Origin: GCA-2725625 sp964574215
Lineage (GTDB): Bacteria > Pseudomonadota > Alphaproteobacteria > Rhodospirillales > UBA2165
DNA: 24,790 bases
Assembly (NCBI GenBank): GCA_964574215.1
Contig: CAZNLR010000058.1
Coordinates: 1-24,790, forward strand
Reading direction: 5' to 3'
Shown here: positions 8,545 to 16,519 of the stretch, in pieces
Layout of the letters: each line of letters begins with the position of its first letter
How positions within the stretch are numbered: the first letter of the stretch is position 1
Position numbers and translations under genes: made by a program
Notes under the pieces: model-generated
What the model saw: the letters and a program-made list of their open reading frames with translations, nothing else
The model's database searches: none
What the model was told of the DNA's origin: nothing

Positions 8545-8745
8545 ATGCCTGCGGTAATCAGTGAAAAAAAGTGTAACGGTTGCGGTATCTGCGATCTCTT
8601 TTGCCCGGTCGACGTCATCCATATGGAAGAGAAGTTGGCGGTGGTTCGGTATCCGGAGGAATGCTGGCATTGCGGCGCCTGCCGTCTGGACTGCCCCAAG
8701 GGCGCCGTCACCTACGAATTCTCCCCCTCCATGGCCGCGATTTAG
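8545..8745 (+). CDS. Small 2[4Fe-4S] ferredoxin (AprB-like)
   Basis: A 66-residue soluble protein with two complete cluster motifs: C10, C13, C16, C20-P and C40, C43, C46, C50-P. Its length and spacing resemble the ferredoxin core of AprB without the C-terminal tail, or a bacterial-type dicluster ferredoxin. AGGAGA at 8533-8538 gives a well-spaced start. It begins 17 nt after the flavoprotein stop and is almost certainly co-transcribed, so the two probably form a two-subunit redox enzyme under the divergent LysR. It is followed at once by the long inverted repeat and the convergent cyclase gene. Confidence 0.92.
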   Translation: MPAVISEKKCNGCGICDLFCPVDVIHMEEKLAVVRYPEECWHCGACRLDCPKGAVTYEFSPSMAAI

Positions 8746-8755
8746 GCGAAAAGAT

Positions 8756-8825
8756 TAATTAATCGACTGTCGATAAATTAAGAAAGTTGTGAACGAGTGT
8801 GAATTTATCGACAGTCGATTAATTA
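8756..8825. repeat. 24-bp inverted repeat with nested palindromes; possible bidirectional terminator
   Basis: Positions 8756-8779 and 8802-8825 are perfect reverse complements (24 bp) with a 22-nt loop. Inside each arm lies a 13-bp palindrome (ATCGACTGTCGAT at 8762-8774 and its complement at 8807-8819), with centres 45 bp apart. The repeat sits between the stop codons of the convergent ferredoxin and cyclase genes; the cyclase stop codon (8823-8825) is within the right arm. A bidirectional transcription terminator is the simplest role, but the stem is A/T rich at its ends and the loop long. Alternatives are a paired binding site for a dimeric repressor or a small transposon-derived palindrome. 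Confidence 0.7.
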
Positions 8826-10013
8826 TATCGTGAATACTTCGATCTCGTCGCCGACGCCTCTGAGGGCGTGTTTGCCGAGGGATTTGTAGGCATCGGGCAG
8901 ATTGGCCACCACTTGCTCCGACAGCAGGAAATTCACGCCCAGGGTTTTACACATGGATTCGATGCGCGCCGCTTCGTTGGCGGCGGCGCCGATGACGGTG
9001 AACTCGATCCGCTCGTGAGTGCCGATATTGCCGTACATGACGTCCCCGAGATGAAGACCGATACCGAACCCCAACGGCGGGTGGCCGAATGATTCCCGCT
9101 GCTTGTTGAGTTTTTCCATCCTGTCCAAAGCGTCTTTGGCGGCCGTCGCCGCGACCGCGCAGGCTTCCTCGACCGTCCGGTCCTCCTCGGACACGGGAAA
9201 TATCGCCAGCACGGCATCGCCGATAAAGCGCAAAACTTCGCCACCATTGTCAAGGACCGCCCCGGCCATGCACTCGAAATAGTCATTGAGCAGCGCCAGG
9301 AAGGCTTCCCGATCCATGGAATCCGCCAGCGGGGTGGAATTCCTGAGGTCGCAAAACCAGATGACGGCATGAATATCCTGCCCGTCGCCCCGCTTAATCT
9401 GCCCCCTGAGAACTTTTTCACCCGCCTGGTGGCCAAGATAGGCATCGAGTAAATTCATTGCCGTCCGTTTGGCGGCGTAGATTTCCGCGACCCGGGTCAA
9501 GGCGGGACGCACCCGCCTGAGAGCGGCAAGGTCATCGTCACTAAAACCGCCTTCATGGTCGGTGGTGTAACTCACCGCATGAATTTCACCGTTGATAAAG
9601 TCGAGGGGCATGGCGATGTAATCGGTGACCCCTTCCCCCCGTAAATCTTCTAAAAGCGGGAAATCTTTTTCACAGTCTGGATCGAACAATTTACGCCTGA
9701 TCTCTTTACCGTCCAGGCACACGGCGTAAACCGGATTTTTGAAGTAAAGGTCGGTATCCAGAATTTCATAACTGGCCTCGGACACCTCGACGGCGTCTGC
9801 GCCTCGTCGCCAGAAGAACCCGCGTCCCGCCACATTGGGATGGAGGGTAGTGACGAAAACGGCAACGCGATAGATGGGCAGACCGAGCGCCAGCAGACGC
9901 TCGCTCATTTCGAACAGAACGTCCTGGGGCATGTTGACCGACTGGGCGCCATCGACCAGCCAGTCAACGACACTGCTGACATCAATGGTCACCATAGTTT
10001 CCGTATCGGGCAT
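8823..10013 (-). CDS. Class III adenylate/guanylate cyclase
   Basis: A 396-residue soluble cyclase that makes a cyclic nucleotide from ATP or GTP. Residues 1-180 form a non-catalytic N-terminal part, possibly GAF-like, with no membrane segment. The catalytic domain (about 210-396) has metal aspartates D222 (WFCDLRNST) and D266 (RFIGDAVLAIF) and the transition-state pair N346 and R350 (ANEAARIE). The purine-specifying positions, Lys/Asp in canonical adenylate cyclases, look to be R262 and E337, so base preference is uncertain. GGAGAG precedes the ATG at 10013. The gene is convergent with the ferredoxin gene and divergent from the cupin gene. Confidence 0.9.
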   Translation of the reverse strand: MPDTETMVTIDVSSVVDWLVDGAQSVNMPQDVLFEMSERLLALGLPIYRVAVFVTTLHPNVAGRGFFWRRGADAVEVSEASYEILDTDLYFKNPVYAVCLDGKEIRRKLFDPDCEKDFPLLEDLRGEGVTDYIAMPLDFINGEIHAVSYTTDHEGGFSDDDLAALRRVRPALTRVAEIYAAKRTAMNLLDAYLGHQAGEKVLRGQIKRGDGQDIHAVIWFCDLRNSTPLADSMDREAFLALLNDYFECMAGAVLDNGGEVLRFIGDAVLAIFPVSEEDRTVEEACAVAATAAKDALDRMEKLNKQRESFGHPPLGFGIGLHLGDVMYGNIGTHERIEFTVIGAAANEAARIESMCKTLGVNFLLSEQVVANLPDAYKSLGKHALRGVGDEIEVFTI

Positions 10014-10166
10014 GTTCTCTCCGTTTAATTCAATAAGAGAATAACACCAAAAGACATAATTCTGTTCGCTTTAATATTACACATTTTCTTGATTTTGGTC
10101 ATAAACGGACGATCCGAAAAATGGTGAAATAACGGATACTTTAATAATATCTCGGGGGTATTCATT

Positions 10167-10700
10167 ATGACATTTTCAGTGCGGCGCGTGGTTACCGGCC
10201 ACGATGAAAACGGAAAAAGCGCTTTCATCTCAGACGGGCAGCCGGTTCAGATTATGGAGGGAGAAGCGGGAAACGGTCAGGCGATTATATGGGCGACCGA
10301 CCGCATGCCGGCTGTCAATAACGGATCGGAAGACGGCGGCGACCGCGACATGTCGATCCCGCCGCCCGCTAACGGCTCCATGTTTCAGATTGTCGTATTC
10401 CCGCCCGATCCGCCGGAAATGACCGACGAAATCGCCGCCGACATGAAAGGTTTTCTTCAAATGATGGGCTGCCAAACTCCGGAGAACGGCGGCTTGCATC
10501 CTGCCATGCATAAAACCAAAACCATTGACTACGGCATTGTTCTGGACGGCGAAATCGATCTGGTGCTGGAAGATGGCGAGACCCATCTCACCCCAGGAGA
10601 CGTGGTCGTCCAGCGGGGCACCTATCATGCCTGGGCCAACCGTGGCAGTAAGCCGTGCCGCATTGCCTTCGTGCTGGTCGATGCAGACCCCGCGCCATAA
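10167..10700 (+). CDS. Cupin domain protein
   Basis: A 177-residue protein whose C-terminal half (about 108-170) is a single cupin-2 barrel. Motif 1 offers H111, H115 and D121 (HPAMHKTKTIDYGIVLDG), and motif 2 offers H154 (GTYHAWANRG), so a bound divalent metal is likely, with aspartate in place of the usual glutamate. The N-terminal 100 residues are less distinctive. A GGGGG tract at about 10154-10158 precedes the ATG. The ADP-ribose-type Nudix gene follows 39 nt downstream. Cupins of this shape include small dioxygenases, isomerases and ligand-binding proteins, and I cannot pick between them. Confidence 0.85.
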   Translation: MTFSVRRVVTGHDENGKSAFISDGQPVQIMEGEAGNGQAIIWATDRMPAVNNGSEDGGDRDMSIPPPANGSMFQIVVFPPDPPEMTDEIAADMKGFLQMMGCQTPENGGLHPAMHKTKTIDYGIVLDGEIDLVLEDGETHLTPGDVVVQRGTYHAWANRGSKPCRIAFVLVDADPAP

Positions 10701-10739
10701 GTACCTTTTTCGAGTCCGCAAAGCGGCTATAGTGGCAAT

Positions 10740-11378
10740 ATGAGCGAAGACGAAGTCAAAGTCGCCCAGCGTAGTACACCGTACCGCGGTTACGTGCGGA
10801 TCGATGTGTACAAGCTGGCCCACAAGGTGTTCGACCAGGGGTGGAGCGACGAAATTTCCCGTGAAGTGCTGGAACGCGGGCACGCCGTCGCCGTTCTGCC
10901 CTATGACGCCGACCGGGATGAAGTCGTCCTGATCGAGCAATTCCGCATCGGCGGCTACACGGCCCACGATTTCTCACCCTGGCAGATCGAATGCGTCGCC
11001 GGTGTGGTGGAGACCGGGCATCTGCCGGAAGATACCGCCCACCGGGAAGCCCACGAGGAAGCGGGTCTCGAAATCCGGGAACTGGAACCTATTCACCATT
11101 ACCTCTCCAGCCCGGGCTGCACGTCGGAATCGGTGCGGATGTTTTGCGGGCAGGTTGACTCTGAAGGCGTCGGCGGCGTGCACGGCTTAGCCCATGAGGG
11201 TGAGTATATCCGCGTATTTACGGTTTCCGCCCAGGAGGCGTTCACCATGCTGGACCGGGGGGAAATAGCCAACGGCATGACCATTATCGCCCTGCAATGG
11301 CTGAAACTGCACCATGAAAATTTGCGCGAAAAGTGGCGTCTTGCCTGGTCTGCGGAATCGGCCAACACAAATTCGTGA
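10740..11378 (+). CDS. Nudix hydrolase, ADP-ribose pyrophosphatase type
   Basis: A 212-residue protein resembling NudF/ADP-ribose pyrophosphatases, which split ADP-ribose into AMP and ribose-5-phosphate. Typical features are VLIEQFRIGGY before the box, WQIECVAGVVETG leading into it, and the core REAHEEAGL at 102-110; YLSSPGCTSES downstream is also characteristic of the ADPRase subgroup. The first glutamate of the 23-residue box is replaced by H94. The gene follows the cupin gene closely and may share its transcript. The family is secure; exact substrate is inferred. Confidence 0.86.
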   Translation: MSEDEVKVAQRSTPYRGYVRIDVYKLAHKVFDQGWSDEISREVLERGHAVAVLPYDADRDEVVLIEQFRIGGYTAHDFSPWQIECVAGVVETGHLPEDTAHREAHEEAGLEIRELEPIHHYLSSPGCTSESVRMFCGQVDSEGVGGVHGLAHEGEYIRVFTVSAQEAFTMLDRGEIANGMTIIALQWLKLHHENLREKWRLAWSAESANTNS

Positions 11379-11488
11379 CAGTATGATCCGCCTGAGGGGA
11401 ATGCTTGATTGGCCGTAGTTGCAAGGCTAATCTCGGCTGGAATAGAACAATTAAAAATTCTCCGAGTGAACAAAATAAGCGAGCTAAC

Positions 11489-12490
11489 ATGAATGTCCGT
11501 GACGGTTTCAGAGACACCATCGGCAATACGCCACTAATCCGCCTCAGGGAGGCGTCGGAAAATACCGGCTGCGAAATATACGGTAAAGCCGAATTCCTCA
11601 ATCCGGGCGGGTCCATCAAGGATCGGGCGGCTTTGTACATCGTCAAGGATGCCGAGGAAAAAGGCTTGCTGAAGCCCGGCGGTATTATCGTTGAAGGCAC
11701 GGCGGGCAATACCGGCATCGGTCTCGCCCTGGTCGGGTGCGCCAGCAGTTACCGCACCATCATCGTTATTCCGGAAACCCAGACCGACGAAAAAAAAGAT
11801 ATGCTGCGTCTGGCCGGCGCCGATCTTAGAGAAGTTGCGGCAGTGCCTTACAAGGACCCGGGGAACTATGTCCACGTTTCCGGCGCCATCGCCAAGGAAA
11901 TGGCGGAGACCCATCCTCATGGCGCGATCTGGGCCAATCAGTTCGACAATACCGCCAACCGGAACGCCCATCGCCTGGGCACCGGCCCGGAAATCTGGGA
12001 TCAGTTGGACGGCAAGATCGATGCCTTTACCTGTTCCGTCGGCACCGGCGGCACCATTGCCGGAGTTGGGATGGCGCTTAAGGAACGGAACCCGGACGTA
12101 AAGATCGTTCTGTCAGACCCGCCCGGCTCGGCGCTTTATCATTTTTACAAACACGGCGAATTGAAGGCCGAGGGCACCTCGATTACCGAAGGAATCGGCC
12201 AAGGGCGGGAGACCGAAAATCTGGTGGGAGCGCCTATCGACGATTCCTATTTCATCCCGGACGAAGAAGCCCTGCCGGTTATTTTCGACCTGCTCAAATA
12301 TGAAGGGCTGTGCGTCGGCACCTCCAGCGGTGTCAATGTCGCCGGCGCCATCCGGCTGGCCAAGGAAATGGGCCCGGGCCATACCATCGTTACTATTCTG
12401 GCAGATTCGGGCACCCGCTATCAAAGTCGTCTCTTCAACGTGAATTTTCTCAAGGAAAAAGGGCTGCCCTATCCGGACTGGCTTGCCTGA
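11489..12490 (+). CDS. cysK: Cysteine synthase (O-acetylserine sulfhydrylase)
   Basis: A 333-residue PLP enzyme of fold type II that joins O-acetylserine and sulfide to make cysteine. The PLP lysine is K44 in NPGGSIKDRAA. The substrate loop reads TAGNTG (71-76), where classic CysK has TSGNTG, and the phosphate-binding SVGTGGT is present further on. The start at 11489 gives the family-typical MNVRDGFRDTIGNTPLIRL; the frame runs upstream to 11405 without homologous sequence. The ribosome binding site is weak. I saw no riboswitch in the 110-nt leader. It heads a four-gene sulfur cluster, with the sulfurtransferase start 19 nt after its stop. Confidence 0.9.
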   Translation: MNVRDGFRDTIGNTPLIRLREASENTGCEIYGKAEFLNPGGSIKDRAALYIVKDAEEKGLLKPGGIIVEGTAGNTGIGLALVGCASSYRTIIVIPETQTDEKKDMLRLAGADLREVAAVPYKDPGNYVHVSGAIAKEMAETHPHGAIWANQFDNTANRNAHRLGTGPEIWDQLDGKIDAFTCSVGTGGTIAGVGMALKERNPDVKIVLSDPPGSALYHFYKHGELKAEGTSITEGIGQGRETENLVGAPIDDSYFIPDEEALPVIFDLLKYEGLCVGTSSGVNVAGAIRLAKEMGPGHTIVTILADSGTRYQSRLFNVNFLKEKGLPYPDWLA

Positions 12491-12509
12491 AACAAAGGGG
12501 GTAATCACC

Positions 12510-13367
12510 ATGGAATATGTACATCCTGAAGCATTGGTTTCAACCGAATGGCTGGCGGACAATCTCGGTGCTTCCGATATCGTTATTGTCGACGCCAGCT
12601 TTCATCTGCCCGCAGCAAACCGGAATCCCAGGGAGGAATTCGAGGACACCCATATTCCAGGCGCTGTCTTTTTCGATATCGATGACATCGCCGACAGCGA
12701 CACCGACCTCCCCCATATGATTCCCAGCGAGGCCAAATTTTCCAGCCGCATGCGCAGCCTGGGAATCGGCAGCGAAAACCACGTCATCGCCTATGATGTC
12801 AATGGCGGTTGCGCCGCCGGCATGCGCGCTTGGTGGATGTTTCGCCTGTTTGGCCATGACCGCGTTTCGGTACTCAATGGCGGACTGGGAAAATGGCTGG
12901 CCGAAGGCAGGGATGCGGAGAGCGGCATTCCCGAAATCGTCGAAAAGCACTTCTTTGCTAAGTTCGATCAACAACTGGTCCGCACCTTCGATCAGGTAAA
13001 AGCGAATATGGGCAACGGCTCCGAACAACTGGTGGACGCCCGCTCGGAGGGTAGGTTTAAGGGCCAGGACCCCGAACCCCGGCCCGGACTGAAGGGCGGG
13101 CATATTCCCGGTAGCGTCAATCTGCCGTTCCAGGAACTGCTGAACACCAGCCATTACATGATGATGCGTCCGGCCAACGAACTCAAAGCGGTACTGGAGA
13201 CGGCCGGTATCGATCCGGAAAAATCGGTCGTGTCCTCTTGTGGATCGGGAGTGTCGGCCGCGCCTTTGGTGATGGCGCTCTATCTGCTCGGCTATCCGCG
13301 GGCTGCCATCTACGATGGTTCCTGGACCGAATGGGCCAGCAGCGACGACGCACCCATCGAGGTCTGA
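12510..13367 (+). CDS. sseA: 3-mercaptopyruvate sulfurtransferase (rhodanese family)
   Basis: A 285-residue protein with two tandem rhodanese domains. The catalytic C244 lies in the second domain in a CGSGVSA loop, close to the CG(S/T)GVT signature of mercaptopyruvate sulfurtransferases rather than the CRxGxR loop of thiosulfate sulfurtransferases. The GRFKGQDPEPR segment (181-191) supplies the substrate-binding arginine region. GGGGG about eight bases before the ATG at 12510 decides the start over an earlier ATG at 12483. It transfers sulfane sulfur from mercaptopyruvate to thiols and fits next to cysteine synthase and the C-S lyases. Confidence 0.9.
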   Translation: MEYVHPEALVSTEWLADNLGASDIVIVDASFHLPAANRNPREEFEDTHIPGAVFFDIDDIADSDTDLPHMIPSEAKFSSRMRSLGIGSENHVIAYDVNGGCAAGMRAWWMFRLFGHDRVSVLNGGLGKWLAEGRDAESGIPEIVEKHFFAKFDQQLVRTFDQVKANMGNGSEQLVDARSEGRFKGQDPEPRPGLKGGHIPGSVNLPFQELLNTSHYMMMRPANELKAVLETAGIDPEKSVVSSCGSGVSAAPLVMALYLLGYPRAAIYDGSWTEWASSDDAPIEV

Positions 13368-13383
13368 GGTACATACCGCGATC

Positions 13384-14565
13384 ATGAGCGCCAAACACCG
13401 ACCGGACACCCAGATTGTTCATTCAGGGTCTCGTCCTGAAGAGCAGCAGGGAGTGATGAACCCACCCGTTTACCGCGCTTCGACTGTGACCTTTCCGACC
13501 GTCGACGCCATGAACGAAGCAGAGGCCAAGCGCTTCGATACCGTCTTTTACGGCCTCTACGGAACACCGACCACCTTTGCCTACGAAGAAGCCATTGCCG
13601 AACTGGAGGGAGGCTACCGCTCGGTCACCGTCGCCTCCGGTCTGGCCGCCATCGCCGTCGCGTTGATGGCTTATTTAAAAACCGGCGATCACCTTTTGAT
13701 GGTCGACAGCGCCTACGGCCCCACGCGGAAATTCTGCAACAACATTCTCACCCGTTATGGTATCGAGACCACCTATTACGACCCCTTGGCCGGCAGCGGT
13801 ATCGCGGAACTCATTAGGCCGGAGACCAAAGTAATATTCACCGAGTCGCCCGGCTCTCTGACTTTCGAGATACAGGACTTGCCCGCCATCGCGGAAGCGG
13901 CGCGCAAAAACGATATCAAAGTCATGCTCGACAATACCTGGAGCGCCGGCGTCTACCTCAAGCCCTTCGATGTCGGGGTCGACATCTCTATTCAGGCGAC
14001 GACAAAATATCTGGCGGGCCATGCCGATGTCATGCTGGGTCATATCACGGCAAAATCGGAGGAAGACTGGCTGACCGTCAGAACCGCCGCCGCTTTGATG
14101 GGGCACGGGGGCGAGCCGGACAATTGCTATCTGGGTCTGCGCGGCATGCGCACCCTCAGCGTCCGCCTGCAACGTCACCAGGAAAATGCCATGGTTCTGG
14201 CGAATTGGCTGGCAGACCGGCCGGAAGTGGCGAGCATTCTGCATCCGGCCTTTCCCGACTGCCCGGGCCACGACATCTGGCGGCGTGATTTCACCGGTGC
14301 GTCAGGGCTGTTCAGCATTGTTCTGAAAGATTACAGCCAGGAACGCGTCAACGCCATGCTGGACGGTATGGATCTCTTCGCCCTCGGTTACAGCTGGGGC
14401 GGCTTCGAGAGTCTGATCATTCCCTTCGATCCCAGGGGCACCCGAACCGCCACCGAGTGGGACGCCGCCGGCCCGGCCCTGCGCCTCCATGCCGGGCAGG
14501 AAGACCCCGGCGACCTGATCGCCGATCTGGCAGCGGGCTTTGAGCGGCTTAACGGTGGAACCTAG
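13384..14565 (+). CDS. metC: Cystathionine beta-lyase family protein, paralogue 1
   Basis: A 393-residue member of the Cys/Met-metabolism PLP family (fold type I). The PLP lysine is K208 (IQATTKYLAGHADVMLG) and the cofactor-stacking and aspartate regions (ASGLAAI, LDNTWSAG) are normal. In place of the usual YGR phosphate-binding motif it reads Y56-G-L58, so the arginine that contacts PLP phosphate of the partner subunit in E. coli MetC (R58) is leucine. The C-terminal SWGGFESL motif is typical of cystathionine beta-lyases. ATG 13384 is preferred to an upstream start that would overlap the sulfurtransferase. Only three bases separate it from the second paralogue. Substrate range may differ from canonical MetC. 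Confidence 0.87.
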   Translation: MSAKHRPDTQIVHSGSRPEEQQGVMNPPVYRASTVTFPTVDAMNEAEAKRFDTVFYGLYGTPTTFAYEEAIAELEGGYRSVTVASGLAAIAVALMAYLKTGDHLLMVDSAYGPTRKFCNNILTRYGIETTYYDPLAGSGIAELIRPETKVIFTESPGSLTFEIQDLPAIAEAARKNDIKVMLDNTWSAGVYLKPFDVGVDISIQATTKYLAGHADVMLGHITAKSEEDWLTVRTAAALMGHGGEPDNCYLGLRGMRTLSVRLQRHQENAMVLANWLADRPEVASILHPAFPDCPGHDIWRRDFTGASGLFSIVLKDYSQERVNAMLDGMDLFALGYSWGGFESLIIPFDPRGTRTATEWDAAGPALRLHAGQEDPGDLIADLAAGFERLNGGT

Positions 14566-14568
14566 AAA

Positions 14569-15741
14569 ATGAAACATCCCACCAAACGCGACACCAAACT
14601 GGTGCACGCCGGCAGCCATCCGGAGAAAAACCACGGCATCGTCAATCCCCCGGTCTATCATGCCTCGACCGTGTCCTACCCATCCCTGAAAGAGTTCGAG
14701 GAAAAGCGGAAGGACCCGATCAATAATTTCCTCTACGGCCGCCACGGTACGCCAACCGCCAGAGATTTCGAAGAAGCCGTCGCGGCTTTGGAAGGGGGCG
14801 ATCGCACCGTCGCCGTCGGTTCCGGGCTGGCGGCCATCAGCGTCGCCATGCTGGCCTTTGTGGGTACGGGCGATCACGTGCTGGTCTGCGACAGCGCCTA
14901 TGGCCCCACCCGCCGGCTGTGCGAGGAGTTTCTCAAACGCTTTGGGGTAGAAACCACCTATTACGATCCCATGATCGGGAGCGGTATCGCGGAGTTGGTG
15001 CGCCCCAACACCAAAACCATTTACGTGGAATCGCCCGGCTCCCACACGTTTGAAATCCAGGATATCCCCGCCATTGCCGACACCGTCCACCGGCATGGCG
15101 TCAAGGTGGTCATGGATAATACCTGGAGCGCCGGGTATTATTTTCAGCCGTTCGACCATGGCGTCGATGTTTCCGTTCAGGCGGCGACCAAATATTATGT
15201 GGCTCATTCCGACGCCATGTTGGGTAGCATTACTTTCAAAGAGGCGGATACGGACACCATCATCGATGCCGCGCGGGTGCTGGGCAACAACGCGGCGCCC
15301 GACGACGCCTATCTGGGTTTACGCGGCATGCGCACCCTGAGCGCCCGCATGGCTCGCCACCAGGAAACCGGGTTAAAACTCGCCGACTGGTTCAAGGGCC
15401 TGCCGGAGGTCGACCGGGTGCTCCACCCCGCTCTGCCAGACTGTCCCGGGCACGAAATCTGGAAGCGGGATTTTACGGGCTCATCCGGATTGTTCAGTGT
15501 GGTGTTTAAGAATTGCTCTCCGGCCGGAATGGCCGCTTTGGTGGACGGACTGGAACTTTTCGCCCTCGGCGGCAGCTGGGGCGGCTACGAAAGCCTGGTA
15601 CTTCCGACCAACGCCATCCGCACGGCAACGGAATGGCAAGACAACGGACGCTGCATCCGATTCCATGCCGGATTGGAAGACCCAGACGATCTGATGGAGG
15701 ATTTGGCTGCCGGCGTGAAGCGCCTTACGGCTGCCGGCTGA
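14569..15741 (+). CDS. metC: Cystathionine beta-lyase family protein, paralogue 2
   Basis: A 390-residue paralogue of the preceding gene, collinear with it across its length (same residue numbers for Y56, YYDP, K208). It keeps the canonical Y56-G-R58 PLP-phosphate motif and K208 in QAATKYYVAHSDAMLG, and ends with SWGGYESL. It should cleave cystathionine to homocysteine, pyruvate and ammonia, or act on related C-S substrates. The ATG follows the previous stop by three bases, pointing to translational coupling after an old tandem duplication. Its 3' end overlaps the convergent znuB gene by 17 bp, leaving no room for a dedicated terminator. Confidence 0.9.
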   Translation: MKHPTKRDTKLVHAGSHPEKNHGIVNPPVYHASTVSYPSLKEFEEKRKDPINNFLYGRHGTPTARDFEEAVAALEGGDRTVAVGSGLAAISVAMLAFVGTGDHVLVCDSAYGPTRRLCEEFLKRFGVETTYYDPMIGSGIAELVRPNTKTIYVESPGSHTFEIQDIPAIADTVHRHGVKVVMDNTWSAGYYFQPFDHGVDVSVQAATKYYVAHSDAMLGSITFKEADTDTIIDAARVLGNNAAPDDAYLGLRGMRTLSARMARHQETGLKLADWFKGLPEVDRVLHPALPDCPGHEIWKRDFTGSSGLFSVVFKNCSPAGMAALVDGLELFALGGSWGGYESLVLPTNAIRTATEWQDNGRCIRFHAGLEDPDDLMEDLAAGVKRLTAAG

Positions 15742-16519
15742 CGTCGGGAACGGCCAGGCTGATTACAAAAAGGATCAAGGCCATCACGACAATGGACGGC
15801 CCCGCCGGCGTATCAAATGCCAGCGATGCGGTTAGCCCGCCCGCCACGGCCACACCGCCCGCCACCGACGCCATGACCGCCATTTGCTCGGGCGTCCTGG
15901 CGTAGTGCCGGGCCGCCGAGGCCGGAATGATCAGCAAAGCGGCGACCAGCAGAACCCCAACCACCTTCATGGCGGCGGCAACCACCAGGGCGACCAATAA
16001 CATAAACAGCAGATTGACGCGGGCCACCGGCATGCCTTCGGCGCGGGCCAGATCCTCATGGATGGTGATGGACAATAACTGGCGCCAAATCATGGCGAGA
16101 ATGACCAAAGCGACAAAAGAAGTCGCCACGATCCATATTATGTCAGCATCCGTGACTGACAGAATATCGCCGAACAGGATGGCCATCAGATCGAAGCGCA
16201 CGTTGTCGAGGAAGGAAACAATCACCAGCCCCAAGGCCAATGTCCCGTGGGAGAGAATGCCAAGAATAGCATCGCCGCCCAGCCGGTTGCGTTGCTGCAG
16301 CAGAACCATGGCAACCGCCACCGCCGCACAAACGGCAATGACACCGACCGACAAATTGGTCCCCAGCATGAGACCCAACGCTACACCCAACAGCGCCGAA
16401 TGGGCGAGCGTGTCGCCGAAAAACGACATGCGCCGCCAGACGATGAAAGAGCCCAGCGGACCGGTGACGGCGGCCACGCCGAACCCGGCGATCATGGCGC
16501 GGAGAATGAAATCATCCAT
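15725..16519 (-). CDS. znuB: Zinc ABC transporter, permease
   Basis: A 264-residue integral membrane protein of the ABC-3 metal-transporter permease family with about eight hydrophobic segments. Family motifs visible include SFFGDTLAHSALLGVALG near the N-terminus and KVVGVLLVAALLIIPASAAR in the C-terminal half. ATG 16519 is chosen because it starts the family sequence (MDDFILRAM) and overlaps the znuC stop by eight bases, a usual coupling. It forms the membrane channel of the importer with ZnuC and ZnuA. It is the last gene of the zur-znuC-znuB unit and overlaps the convergent metC copy. Confidence 0.93.
   Translation of the reverse strand: MDDFILRAMIAGFGVAAVTGPLGSFIVWRRMSFFGDTLAHSALLGVALGLMLGTNLSVGVIAVCAAVAVAMVLLQQRNRLGGDAILGILSHGTLALGLVIVSFLDNVRFDLMAILFGDILSVTDADIIWIVATSFVALVILAMIWRQLLSITIHEDLARAEGMPVARVNLLFMLLVALVVAAAMKVVGVLLVAALLIIPASAARHYARTPEQMAVMASVAGGVAVAGGLTASLAFDTPAGPSIVVMALILFVISLAVPDVSRQP

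Noticed and set aside
10230..10967. 245-residue antisense frame over the cupin and Nudix genes
   Set aside because: It spans two well-supported plus-strand genes and their gap, with a His/Arg-rich translation typical of shadow frames.
11379..11488. SAM-II or other riboswitch before cysK
   Set aside because: Only a short CTCGG/CCGAG pairing with a large bulge is visible; none of the conserved riboswitch core sequences was recognised.
12540..13409. 289-residue antisense frame over the sulfurtransferase gene
   Set aside because: It is fully covered by sseA, which has catalytic and substrate motifs; no ribosome binding site or recognisable domain is visible on the minus strand.
14302..15207. 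Long 301-residue antisense open frame across the two metC copies
   Set aside because: It is the reverse-strand shadow of two GC-rich paralogues with clear PLP-enzyme motifs on the plus strand; the translation has no family features.
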